Positions 26,105 through 33,279 of a DNA stretch of 64,000 nucleotides are shown here, piece after piece (position 1 is the stretch's first letter; every line of letters starts with the position of its first letter). The position numbers and the translations under genes are program-made. The stretch covers positions 1 to 64,000 of the forward strand of contig CBDHDN010000041.1 of NCBI GenBank assembly GCA_965261585.1, in the 5' to 3' direction. Under the pieces are notes generated by a model. The model was not told the DNA's origin. It did no database searches and was given only the letters and a program-made list of their open reading frames with translations. Origin of the DNA: CBDHDN01 sp965261585. Lineage in GTDB: Bacteria; Pseudomonadota; Alphaproteobacteria; UBA6615.

Positions 26105-27202
26105 ATGAGGACGCGATCTGATCCCGAACCGATTGCCACGCGCTTGCCGAAATCATCGAAACCAGACACGTCCGACAAGCCACTGCTGCGTGCGCTGACC
26201 GGCCGATCCGTTGACCGCCCACCGATCTGGCTGATGCGGCAGGCCGGCCGCTATCTCCCTGAGTATCGAGCGATCCGCAAGCGGGTCGGTGGCATTCTCG
26301 AGCTCTGCTATACGCCGGAGTTGGCGACGGAGGTAACGCTGCAGCCGGTCGAGCGTTTCGGTGTCGATGCAGCGATCCTGTTCTCCGATATTCTCGTCAT
26401 CCCGCACGGCCTGGGCCAGGACGTTGCCTTTCATGAAGGCGAAGGACCGGTATTGGCGGCAATCCGCGGCGAGGCGGATTTGACAGGCCTATCGACGGCG
26501 CGGCTGAAGGACCATTTGGCACCGGTCTACGAGGCGGTGCGGCAAATCCGAGCGCAGCTGCCGGCGTCAGTTGCGTTAATCGGCTTTGCCGGCGCACCCT
26601 GGACGGTTGCGACCTACATGGTGGAAGGTGGGACCAGCCGCGACTTCGCGACCATCAAGCACTGGGCGTTCTCGGCTCCGGCGGCGTTCGAGCGCCTCAT
26701 CGACCTTCTGGTCGATGCGACCGCCACGCACCTGATCGCGCAGGTCGACGCCGGCGCGGAGGTTGTCCAGTTGTTCGATACCTGGGCAAGCGCACTGCCC
26801 CCGCCAGCCCTCGCGCGCTGGTCCATCGCCCCGACCCGAGAGATAGTACGGCGGCTGCGCGCGCAACATCCCACTGTTCCAATCATCGGCTTTCCGCGCG
26901 GTATCGGCGTTTCATACCCGCGTTATATCGAAGAGACCGGGGTCGACGCGGTTGGCCTGGACGCCGGCGTTCCATTGGCCTGGGCAGCCGAAACCCTGCA
27001 GACCCGCGTGGGCGTCCAAGGAAATCTCGACCCGATTCTGCTGCTGTCCGGCGGTGCGGCGATGCACACAGCCACGCAGGAAATACTTGCCGCGCTCGGC
27101 GGTGGGCGTTTCGTATTCAATCTCGGCCATGGCGTCGTGCCGAGCACGCCGCCCGAGCATGTTGGCGAGCTGGTCGATCTGGTTCACGCGTTTCACGGCT
27201 AA
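26105..27202 (+). CDS. hemE: uroporphyrinogen decarboxylase
   Basis: HemE converts uroporphyrinogen III to coproporphyrinogen III in haem synthesis. The 365-residue enzyme has the signature PPIWLMRQAGRYLPEYR at residues 39-55 with the substrate-binding Arg residues, the second signature GFAGAPWTVATYMVEG at about 159-174, and Q-L-F-D-T-W-A and L-G-H-G-V near the end. About 20 residues at the N-terminus precede the conserved core. No good ribosome site precedes the ATG at 26105, but in-frame alternatives would cut into the family's N-terminal region. It is the first gene right of the candidate oriC, with hemH six bases downstream. Confidence 0.95.
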   Translation: MRTRSDPEPIATRLPKSSKPDTSDKPLLRALTGRSVDRPPIWLMRQAGRYLPEYRAIRKRVGGILELCYTPELATEVTLQPVERFGVDAAILFSDILVIPHGLGQDVAFHEGEGPVLAAIRGEADLTGLSTARLKDHLAPVYEAVRQIRAQLPASVALIGFAGAPWTVATYMVEGGTSRDFATIKHWAFSAPAAFERLIDLLVDATATHLIAQVDAGAEVVQLFDTWASALPPPALARWSIAPTREIVRRLRAQHPTVPIIGFPRGIGVSYPRYIEETGVDAVGLDAGVPLAWAAETLQTRVGVQGNLDPILLLSGGAAMHTATQEILAALGGGRFVFNLGHGVVPSTPPEHVGELVDLVHAFHG

Positions 27203-27208
27203 CGGCCC

Positions 27209-28252
27209 ATGCGCACCGCGGTGGTCCTGTTCAATCTCGGCGGTCCCGATGGGCCGACAGCCGTGCGGCCGTTCCTCTTCAATCTGTTCAACGATCCCGC
27301 CATCATCAGCGCGCCGATGCCGATCCGACGGCTCCTGGCAACGCTGATCTCGCGACGGCGCGCCCGGGTGGCACGGCAGATTTATGCCAAGATAGGCGGG
27401 GCTTCGCCGCTGCTCAAAAACACCGAGGCGCAGGCCCGGGCAATCGAGGAGGCCCTGACGGACACGGACCTTAGCGAGGTGCGCTGTTTCATCGCGATGC
27501 GTTATTGGCATCCGTTCAGCGATGCCGCAGCAGCAGCAGTGAAAGACTTTGCGCCGACCAGGATCGTGCTGCTGCCGCTCTATCCCCAGTTCTCGACAAC
27601 GACGACCGGATCGTCGCTGGGCGCGTGGCGGCGCGCCGCGGCGGCGGTCGGCCTGAACGTGGAGACCCATTCGATCTGCTGCTATCCGATCCAGCCAGGC
27701 TTCGTGACGGCACTTGCCGACGCGGTTCGACCCATGCTGCAGGCGGACGACCGGCAACGGCGCCCGCGGCTCCTGTTCTCTGCACACGGCCTGCCCAAGC
27801 AGATCGTCGACAAGGGCGATCCCTATCAATGGCAGGTCGAGCAGACCGCTGCTGCCGTCGTCGAGACCCTCGCCATCGATGGCCTGGACTGGGTCGTCTG
27901 CTACCAGAGCCGCGTCGGGCCACTGGAATGGATCGGTCCGTCGACGGATGCAGAGGTCGAGCGCGCCGGGGCCGACGGCGCTGCCGTTGTCGTCGCACCG
28001 ATTGCCTTCGTCTCCGAGCATTCGGAAACGCTTGTCGAGCTCGACATCGAGTATCGCGACTTGGCGCTGCGGCACGGCTTGCCGGCTTATCACCGCGTGC
28101 CGACGGTCGATACGGCGGCGACGTTCATCGCCGGGCTGGCGGGCGTCGTTCGTGGCGCGGTCGCGACCGATGACGGACCCTGCAGCGCGACCGGCGACCG
28201 CCTGTGCCCGCACGATTGGGTGTGCTGCCCATGTTCGGCGAGCCTCAACTGA
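27209..28252 (+). CDS. hemH: ferrochelatase
   Basis: HemH inserts Fe2+ into protoporphyrin IX, the final haem step. The 347-residue protein starts AVVLFNLGGPDGP and carries the catalytic His in LLFSAHGLPKQ (about residue 191) and the conserved Glu in FVSEHSETLVELDIEY near residue 270. The last 25 residues contain five Cys (C-S-A-T-G-D-R-L-C-P-H-D-W-V-C-C-P-C), a pattern resembling the [2Fe-2S]-binding tail known in Caulobacter ferrochelatase, so a cluster is likely. It is in an operon with hemE and hemJ. Confidence 0.95.
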   Translation: MRTAVVLFNLGGPDGPTAVRPFLFNLFNDPAIISAPMPIRRLLATLISRRRARVARQIYAKIGGASPLLKNTEAQARAIEEALTDTDLSEVRCFIAMRYWHPFSDAAAAAVKDFAPTRIVLLPLYPQFSTTTTGSSLGAWRRAAAAVGLNVETHSICCYPIQPGFVTALADAVRPMLQADDRQRRPRLLFSAHGLPKQIVDKGDPYQWQVEQTAAAVVETLAIDGLDWVVCYQSRVGPLEWIGPSTDAEVERAGADGAAVVVAPIAFVSEHSETLVELDIEYRDLALRHGLPAYHRVPTVDTAATFIAGLAGVVRGAVATDDGPCSATGDRLCPHDWVCCPCSASLN

Positions 28253-28265
28253 AGGGACATGCTCG

Positions 28266-28706
28266 GTGTTGACGACCCTGTTCCCCTGGATCAAATCGCT
28301 GCACGTGATCAGCGTGATCGCCTGGATGGCCGGATTGCTCTATCTGCCGCGGCTGTTTGTGTATCACTGCGACGCCGAGCCCGGCTCGCAACAGTCGGAG
28401 ACGTTCAAGGTCATGGAGCGGCGCTTGCTGCGGGCCATCATGGACCCGGCGATGATCGCCACCTTTGTCTTCGGCGGCATCATCGTCGGCACCCCGGGCG
28501 TCGTCGATTTCTCATCCGGCTGGATCTGGGTGAAGCTGGCGGCGGTGGCGATGCTAACCTACATGCACCATATCTATTCGCGCTGGTGGAAAGACTTCGC
28601 CGCCGATCGCAACACCCGGCCGCAGAAGACCTACAGAATCGCCAATGAAGTGCCGGCGGCCCTGATGGTCGTCATTGTCATAATGGTCGTGGCCAAACCG
28701 TTCTAG
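28266..28706 (+). CDS. hemJ: protoporphyrinogen oxidase HemJ
   Basis: This 146-residue inner-membrane protein has four hydrophobic helices and conserved His residues (KSLHVISVIAWMAGLLYLPR near the start, TYMHHIYSRWWKDF near residue 102). HemJ replaces HemG/HemY in most alphaproteobacteria and oxidises protoporphyrinogen IX. The start is a GTG at 28266, 13 bases after the hemH stop. The TAG stop is contributed in part by the inserted MITE: its TA target and first G complete the codon directly after VAKPF. The length is normal for HemJ, so the insertion left the protein intact. Confidence 0.9.
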   Translation: MLTTLFPWIKSLHVISVIAWMAGLLYLPRLFVYHCDAEPGSQQSETFKVMERRLLRAIMDPAMIATFVFGGIIVGTPGVVDFSSGWIWVKLAAVAMLTYMHHIYSRWWKDFAADRNTRPQKTYRIANEVPAALMVVIVIMVVAKPF

Positions 28707-28808
28707 TGCACCGACTCAGTCAGAGCCGTCACAGTGGAAACCTGATTCTGAATACAAAACAACGGGTTGCTCCAGCGCACGGTGAATCATTTGTCTGGAT
28801 CGGTGCAC
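28706..28808. repeat. 103-bp MITE-like repeat, copy A
   Basis: This short non-coding element has perfect terminal inverted repeats GTGCACCGA and TCGGTGCAC, bounded on each side by TA inside the palindrome CTAG. It matches copy B (48816-48918) over its whole length with three mismatches and stops matching exactly at the TA. The TA duplication resembles IS630/Tc1-type transposition, so it is probably a MITE moved by such a transposase. It sits at the hemJ stop codon. Confidence 0.85.
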
Positions 28809-29002
28809 TAGGTTGACTTCCGTACCGGCAGCGACTAGATGCTAACGAGAACACTTCGAGACCTACACACTTCCGCAATACTTCCAGCCTTCGCTCAGGA
28901 CACCCGGCGCCGGTCTCCGGCCTAACAAGACAACTCCAAGCAAATCATCCTGAACGGGGACCAGGCGGTCCGGCGAAATCTCTTTTAGAGGGCAGGCTTG
29001 CC
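28809..29002 (+). promoter_or_regulatory. rho leader with a possible sigma-70-type promoter
   Basis: The 194 bases before rho contain TTGACT at 28813-28818 and TAGATG at 28836-28841, spaced by 17 bases, a weak match to -35 and -10 elements. The -35 begins two bases after the MITE's flanking TA. A long rho leader is common because rho is autogenously controlled by Rho-dependent attenuation, but no specific element could be verified here. Nothing else is recognised. Confidence 0.35.
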
Positions 29003-30259
29003 ATGGATCTGCAAGAGCTGAAATTCAAGACGCCGGCGGAGTTGCTATCCTTCGCCGAGGAGCTCGAGATCGAGAACGCGAGCAACCTACGCACGCAGGA
29101 CATGATGTTTGCGATCCTCAAGGCATTGGCCGAAAAGGAAGTTTCGATCTATGGCGGTGGTGTTTTGGAAGTCCTGCAGGACGGCTTCGGCTTCCTGCGG
29201 TCACCGCAGTCAAACTACCTGCCGGGCCCGGACGACATTTATGTGTCACCCAGCCAGGTCCGCCGCTTTGCGCTGCGGACGGGCGACTCAGTGGATGGCG
29301 AGATTCGGGCGCCAAAGGAGGGGGAGCGCTATTTCGCGCTGTTGAAGGTCAATGCCATCAATTTCGACCAGGTAGAGAACGTCCGCCACCGCATCAATTT
29401 CGACAACCTGACACCGCTCTATCCCGATGAGAAGCTGACCCTCGAGATCGAGGATCCGACGATCAAGGACCCGACGCTGCGGGTCATCGACCTGGTGGCG
29501 CCCCTCGGCAAGGGCCAGCGGGCTCTGCTGGTGTCACCGCCGCGCACCGGCAAGACGGTGATGATGCAGAACATCGCCAAGGCGATCATGGCCAATCACC
29601 CCGACGTCTACCTGATCGTGCTGCTGATCGACGAGCGGCCCGAGGAGGTGACCGACATGGCCCGCACGGTCAAGGGCGAGGTCATCAGCTCGACCTTTGA
29701 CGAGCCGGCCTCGCGCCACGTGCAGGTCGCCGAGATGGTCATCGCCAAGGCGAAGCGCCTCGTCGAACACAAGCGCGACGTCGTCATCCTGCTCGATTCG
29801 GTCACGCGTCTTGCGCGCGCCTACAACACCGTTGTGCCGTCGAGCGGCAAGGTGCTTACCGGCGGCGTCGACGCCAACGCGCTGCAGCGCCCGAAGCGCT
29901 TCTTCGGTGCCGCCCGCAACATTGAGGAAGGCGGCTCGCTGACGATCATTTCCACGGCGCTGGTCGAGACCGGCAGCCGCATGGACGAGGTCATCTTCGA
30001 GGAGTTCAAGGGCACCGGCAACTCGGAGATCATCCTCGACCGAAAGCTGGCCGACAAGCGCACGTTCCCGTCAATCGACATCACCCGCTCCGGCACCCGC
30101 AAGGAGGAGCTGTTGGTCGACAAGGCGGCGCTATCGAAGATGTGGATGCTGCGCCGCATCCTGTTGCCCATGGGTGTCACCGACGCGATGGAGTTCCTGC
30201 TCAGCAAGCTCAAGGTCACGAAGAACAACAGCGACTTCTTCGATTCAATGAACCAGTAG
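29003..30259 (+). CDS. rho: transcription termination factor Rho
   Basis: This hexameric RNA-dependent ATPase is 418 residues and complete. It has an N-terminal Rho_N helical domain (LQELKFKTPAELLSFAEELE), an RNA-binding cold-shock-like domain with GGGVLEVLQDGFGFLRS at about residues 51-67, Walker A SPPRTGKTVM at about 175-184, Walker B V-V-I-L-L-D-S at about 259-265, the Q-loop GGVDANALQRPKRFFGAARN and the R-loop. The ATG at 29003 opens the conserved MDLQELK. The hem-rho-mnmE-mnmG neighbourhood is classic for alphaproteobacteria near the origin, here split by an eight-gene insertion before mnmE. Confidence 0.96.
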   Translation: MDLQELKFKTPAELLSFAEELEIENASNLRTQDMMFAILKALAEKEVSIYGGGVLEVLQDGFGFLRSPQSNYLPGPDDIYVSPSQVRRFALRTGDSVDGEIRAPKEGERYFALLKVNAINFDQVENVRHRINFDNLTPLYPDEKLTLEIEDPTIKDPTLRVIDLVAPLGKGQRALLVSPPRTGKTVMMQNIAKAIMANHPDVYLIVLLIDERPEEVTDMARTVKGEVISSTFDEPASRHVQVAEMVIAKAKRLVEHKRDVVILLDSVTRLARAYNTVVPSSGKVLTGGVDANALQRPKRFFGAARNIEEGGSLTIISTALVETGSRMDEVIFEEFKGTGNSEIILDRKLADKRTFPSIDITRSGTRKEELLVDKAALSKMWMLRRILLPMGVTDAMEFLLSKLKVTKNNSDFFDSMNQ

Positions 30260-30288
30260 GAGCGCACGACCGGTATCGGTCCACGGCT

Positions 30289-31004
30289 ATGGACGGCTCG
30301 CGGCTCACCGCGCTCGAGGACTACACCCGCGGCGCAGGTGCCCACTACGGTACCGAGGACCTCGCCGTTTTTCTCTACGCCCTGGCCAAGATGCAACCGG
30401 CCTTGGCGTCACCACATTCTGGCTTGCCCGCGCGTTGCAGGAGAACGGTGACGGCGCGATCCTGACCGTCGACGACGGCAGCCACTGGGCCAGCCTGTCG
30501 ACCCTGCCGGCCGTGCAGGCATTCAACGGCGATGGCCTTGCCTACCAGGCGTTTCTCGAGCACATGGCAGGCCGCTTCGGCGTCGCCAAGCTCATCCGCT
30601 TCCTGAACACGAGCGTGCCGCCGTTCCCGTCCGTCGAGCGCGAGCTCGACCTCCTGTTCAGCGACTACCGCCACGACGCCAACGGCGTCTCCACGCTGCT
30701 GCAGCACTATCTGCCGATGATGGCCGATGTCTCGTCGATCTTCATCGATTCGGCCTCGACCTATCACCACAGCTATTTGCTGCTCGAACGGCTGGTCGAG
30801 CTGTTCAATCGCTGCGTCGTGCCGCACGAGTTCGTGCGGGGCCTGAGCGCCGACAAGGCCGCTGCGCTGCGCGCCAAGGTCGTGAACAAGCGCTTCACCC
30901 TGGTCCACCTGACCGAGGTCAAGGACCGCGACCAGAACAGCACCGCCTGGCTCAAGATCGAGCCGCTGAACATTCTGCCCCACCCGGCGACGCGGATGCG
31001 GTGA
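30289..31004 (+). pseudogene. class I SAM-dependent methyltransferase, out-of-frame deletion
   Basis: The first 37 codons (LTALEDYTRGAGAHYGTEDL, then AVFLYALAKM) read in one frame from the ATG at 30289. From about 30400 the recognisable sequence continues in another frame as TGLGVTTFWLARAL, the distal part of SAM-binding motif I, and runs to 31004 (TVDDGSHWASL, SSIFIDSASTYHHSY, KDRDQNSTAWLKIEPLNILP). The residues normally before TGLG are missing, so a short deletion probably removed the start of motif I and shifted the frame. The substrate is unknown. It lies 29 bases after rho and converges on the qor-like gene. Confidence 0.6.
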
Positions 31005-31013
31005 TCAGGCCGT

Positions 31014-31988
31014 TTAGGGCAGCAGCACCGTCGAGCCTGTCGTCTTGCGGCCCTCCAGATCGGCATGCGCCTTGGCGGCTTCCGCCAGCGGATAGGTCTG
31101 CCGCACCTCGATCTTGACCACGCCCGACTGCACGACGTCGAACAGGTCGCCCGCCGTGGCTTCGAGCTCCTCGCGCGTCGCCGTGTAGTCCATCAAGGTC
31201 GGGCGGGTCAGGTACAACGAGCCCTTGGCCGACAGAATCCCCGGCGCGAACGGCGGCACGGCGCCCGACGCGTTGCCGAACGAAACCAGCGTGCCGCGCC
31301 GTGCCAGGCAGTCGAGCGAGCCGTCCCAGGTGTCCTTGCCGACGCTGTCATAGACGACCGGCACGCCCTTGCCGTCGGTGATCTCCTGCACCCGCTCGAC
31401 GAAGTTCTCCTGGCTGTAGTTGACCGTGTGGTGACAGCCATGGGCCTTGGCCAGCGCGGCTTTCTCGGCGCTGCCGACGGTGCCGATGACCATTACGCCG
31501 AGGTGGTTGAGCCATTGGCAGGCGATCAGCCCGACGCCACCGGCCGCGGCATGCCACAGGACCGTCATGCCGGGCTCGACCCGGAACGTCTCGCGGATCA
31601 GATAGCGCACCGTCATGCCCTGCAGCATCATGCCGGCCGCCTGCACATCGTCGATGCCGTCCGGCAGCTTCACCAGCGGTTTCGTCGGCATCACGCGCGC
31701 CTCTGCATAGGCGCCGACGGGACCTCCTGCATAGGCTACGCGGTCGCCGGCGGCGAGGCCGGCGACGCCCTCGCCCACCGCCTCGACGACACCGGCGCCT
31801 TCCAGGCCAATGCCCGACGGCAACGCGATCGGGTAGAGGCCGGTGCGGTGGTAGGTATCGATGAAGTTGAGACCCACCGCAATGTGCCGCAGGCGCACCT
31901 CGCCCGGATCCGGCGCGCCGACCTCGACGTCCGCCCAGCGCAGCACCTCCGGCCCGCCATGCTCATGAATGCGGATTGCCTTGACCAT
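31014..31988 (-). CDS. qor: NADPH:quinone oxidoreductase (zinc-free MDR family)
   Basis: This 324-residue medium-chain reductase reduces quinones by one electron with NADPH. It shows the quinone-reductase N-terminal block (GLNFIDTYHRTGLYP), GLEGAGVVEAVGEGV, the nucleotide-binding AAAGGVGLIACQWLNHLG at about residues 150-167 and the C-terminal Y-P-L-A-E-A-A-K-A-H. The cysteines that bind zinc in alcohol dehydrogenases are absent. I start at the ATG at 31988 (MVKAIRIHEHGG). A dienelactone-hydrolase-type gene lies 16 bases upstream on the same strand, so the two are likely co-transcribed. Confidence 0.88.
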   Translation of the reverse strand: MVKAIRIHEHGGPEVLRWADVEVGAPDPGEVRLRHIAVGLNFIDTYHRTGLYPIALPSGIGLEGAGVVEAVGEGVAGLAAGDRVAYAGGPVGAYAEARVMPTKPLVKLPDGIDDVQAAGMMLQGMTVRYLIRETFRVEPGMTVLWHAAAGGVGLIACQWLNHLGVMVIGTVGSAEKAALAKAHGCHHTVNYSQENFVERVQEITDGKGVPVVYDSVGKDTWDGSLDCLARRGTLVSFGNASGAVPPFAPGILSAKGSLYLTRPTLMDYTATREELEATAGDLFDVVQSGVVKIEVRQTYPLAEAAKAHADLEGRKTTGSTVLLP

Positions 31989-32004
31989 GCCTGTCACTCC
32001 CGTC

Positions 32005-32700
32005 TCAGCCGAGCTGGCTGGCAAAGAAATCGCGCGAGCGCTGGTTCGCGATATCGGCCGCGCCCTTGTCGTAGTGCTGGCCGCCGATGCGGGCGAACGC
32101 GTGGTCCATGCCCGGATAGCTGTGCAGGGCCACGTGCGGGTTCCCGTCCAACGCCGCCTTGATCTTCGCCTGGGCGTCCTTGGGGCAGAACTGATCTTCC
32201 TCGGCGACGTGCATCATGAGCGGCTTTGCGATGCGCTCCGCTTCGTCGAGCGCGGCCTCGATGGCCACCCCGTAATAGCCGACGCTGCAGGCGGCGTCGG
32301 AACGCGTCGCCATCAGGTAGGCGAGCTTGCCCCCCAGGCAATAGCCAATCGTGCCGACCTTGCCGTTGCAACCATCGACCATGCGCAGGACGCGGAGCGA
32401 GGCCACCAGGTCGTCGACGCCCGTGGCTTCGTCGAAGCCTTGGTAGAGCTCGAAGGCGCGCGCCCATTCCTGCTCCGACTGGTCGGTCAGCTGGATGCCG
32501 GGCTCCTGCCGCCAGAACAGATCAGGGCACAGCGCGAAATAGCCCTGCCCGGCCAAGCCATCGCAGATATCGCGCATGACCTTGTTGACGCCGAAGATCT
32601 CCTGAATGACCAAAATGCCGGCACCGGTCCCGGCCGCCGAGCTTGCCTGATAGGCCGAAAAACTGCCGCCATCTTTCGCCTGGATGGTGATGTCAGCCAT
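32005..32700 (-). CDS. dienelactone hydrolase family protein
   Basis: This 231-residue alpha/beta hydrolase has a Cys-Asp-His triad: Cys121 in I-G-Y-C-L-G-G-K, an acidic residue near 169 in V-A-E-E-D-Q-F-C and His200 in P-G-M-D-H-A-F. The early IQEIFGVNKVMRDICD matches the DLH family opening. Members open dienelactone in the chlorocatechol pathway, but many chromosomal copies act on unknown esters, and no catabolic genes are nearby. The start at 32700 (MADITIQAKDGG) is fixed by family alignment. It probably forms a pair with the downstream quinone reductase. Confidence 0.88.
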   Translation of the reverse strand: MADITIQAKDGGSFSAYQASSAAGTGAGILVIQEIFGVNKVMRDICDGLAGQGYFALCPDLFWRQEPGIQLTDQSEQEWARAFELYQGFDEATGVDDLVASLRVLRMVDGCNGKVGTIGYCLGGKLAYLMATRSDAACSVGYYGVAIEAALDEAERIAKPLMMHVAEEDQFCPKDAQAKIKAALDGNPHVALHSYPGMDHAFARIGGQHYDKGAADIANQRSRDFFASQLG

Positions 32701-32812
32701 CGTGTTCGTTCCCTCCCGAACCCGTACCGCGGGCATTGGGCCGTGCTTTCTGTGATGGTACGCGTATCCGCCGCGGCCGCCGCGGGCCGGTCGCCAGTGA
32801 CCGGCCGCCAGC

Positions 32813-33277
32813 CTAGAGGGGAAGCATGACGCCTTCAAGGCCGAGCAGGTAGCGCTTGGTGGCCGGGCCGTCACCGCCGGAATAGCCGCCGAGACGACCG
32901 TCGCCGGCGACGACCCGGTGGCATGGCACGATGATCGGAATCGGATTGGTGCCGCACGCGTTGCCAATGGCCCGCGGGCTCGACCCCACGGTCGCGGCGA
33001 GCCCGCCATAACTCGCCGTCTCGCCAGCCGGAATGTCGATCATGGCCTGCCAGACACGCTGCTGGAATTCGGTGCCCGCCGGCGCGAGTGGCAGATCGAA
33101 GACGGTCGCGAGGCCTGCGAAATAGAGTTCGAGCTGGTCGCGCGCCGCCGTGAGAAGCGGCGTGCGTCTTGCGTCTGCGACAGCGGCGGCCGCGGCCCAC
33201 GCGACGGCAACGATTTGGCCGTCGTGGTCCGACAGGACCAGCGGCCCGACCGGGCTCTCCATTGCGATCTGCGGCAT
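32813..33277 (-). CDS. ogt: methylated-DNA--protein-cysteine methyltransferase
   Basis: This suicide repair enzyme removes methyl groups from O6-methylguanine and O4-methylthymine. The 154-residue protein has the acceptor motif I-V-P-C-H-R-V with Cys119, the helix-turn-helix block F-Q-Q-R-V-W-Q-A-M-I-D-I-P and the G-E-T-A-S-Y-G-G-L-A segment, plus the Asn of IGNACGTNPIP. It lacks the Ada N-terminal phosphotriester domain. The gene starts two bases after the stop of the upstream DUF255 gene, so expression is probably coupled. Confidence 0.92.
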   Translation of the reverse strand: MPQIAMESPVGPLVLSDHDGQIVAVAWAAAAAVADARRTPLLTAARDQLELYFAGLATVFDLPLAPAGTEFQQRVWQAMIDIPAGETASYGGLAATVGSSPRAIGNACGTNPIPIIVPCHRVVAGDGRLGGYSGGDGPATKRYLLGLEGVMLPL

Positions 33278-33279
33278 GG

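Noticed and set aside
26912..28294. 460-codon minus-strand open frame over hemE and hemH
   Set aside because: It is antisense to two highly conserved haem genes and has no family resemblance.
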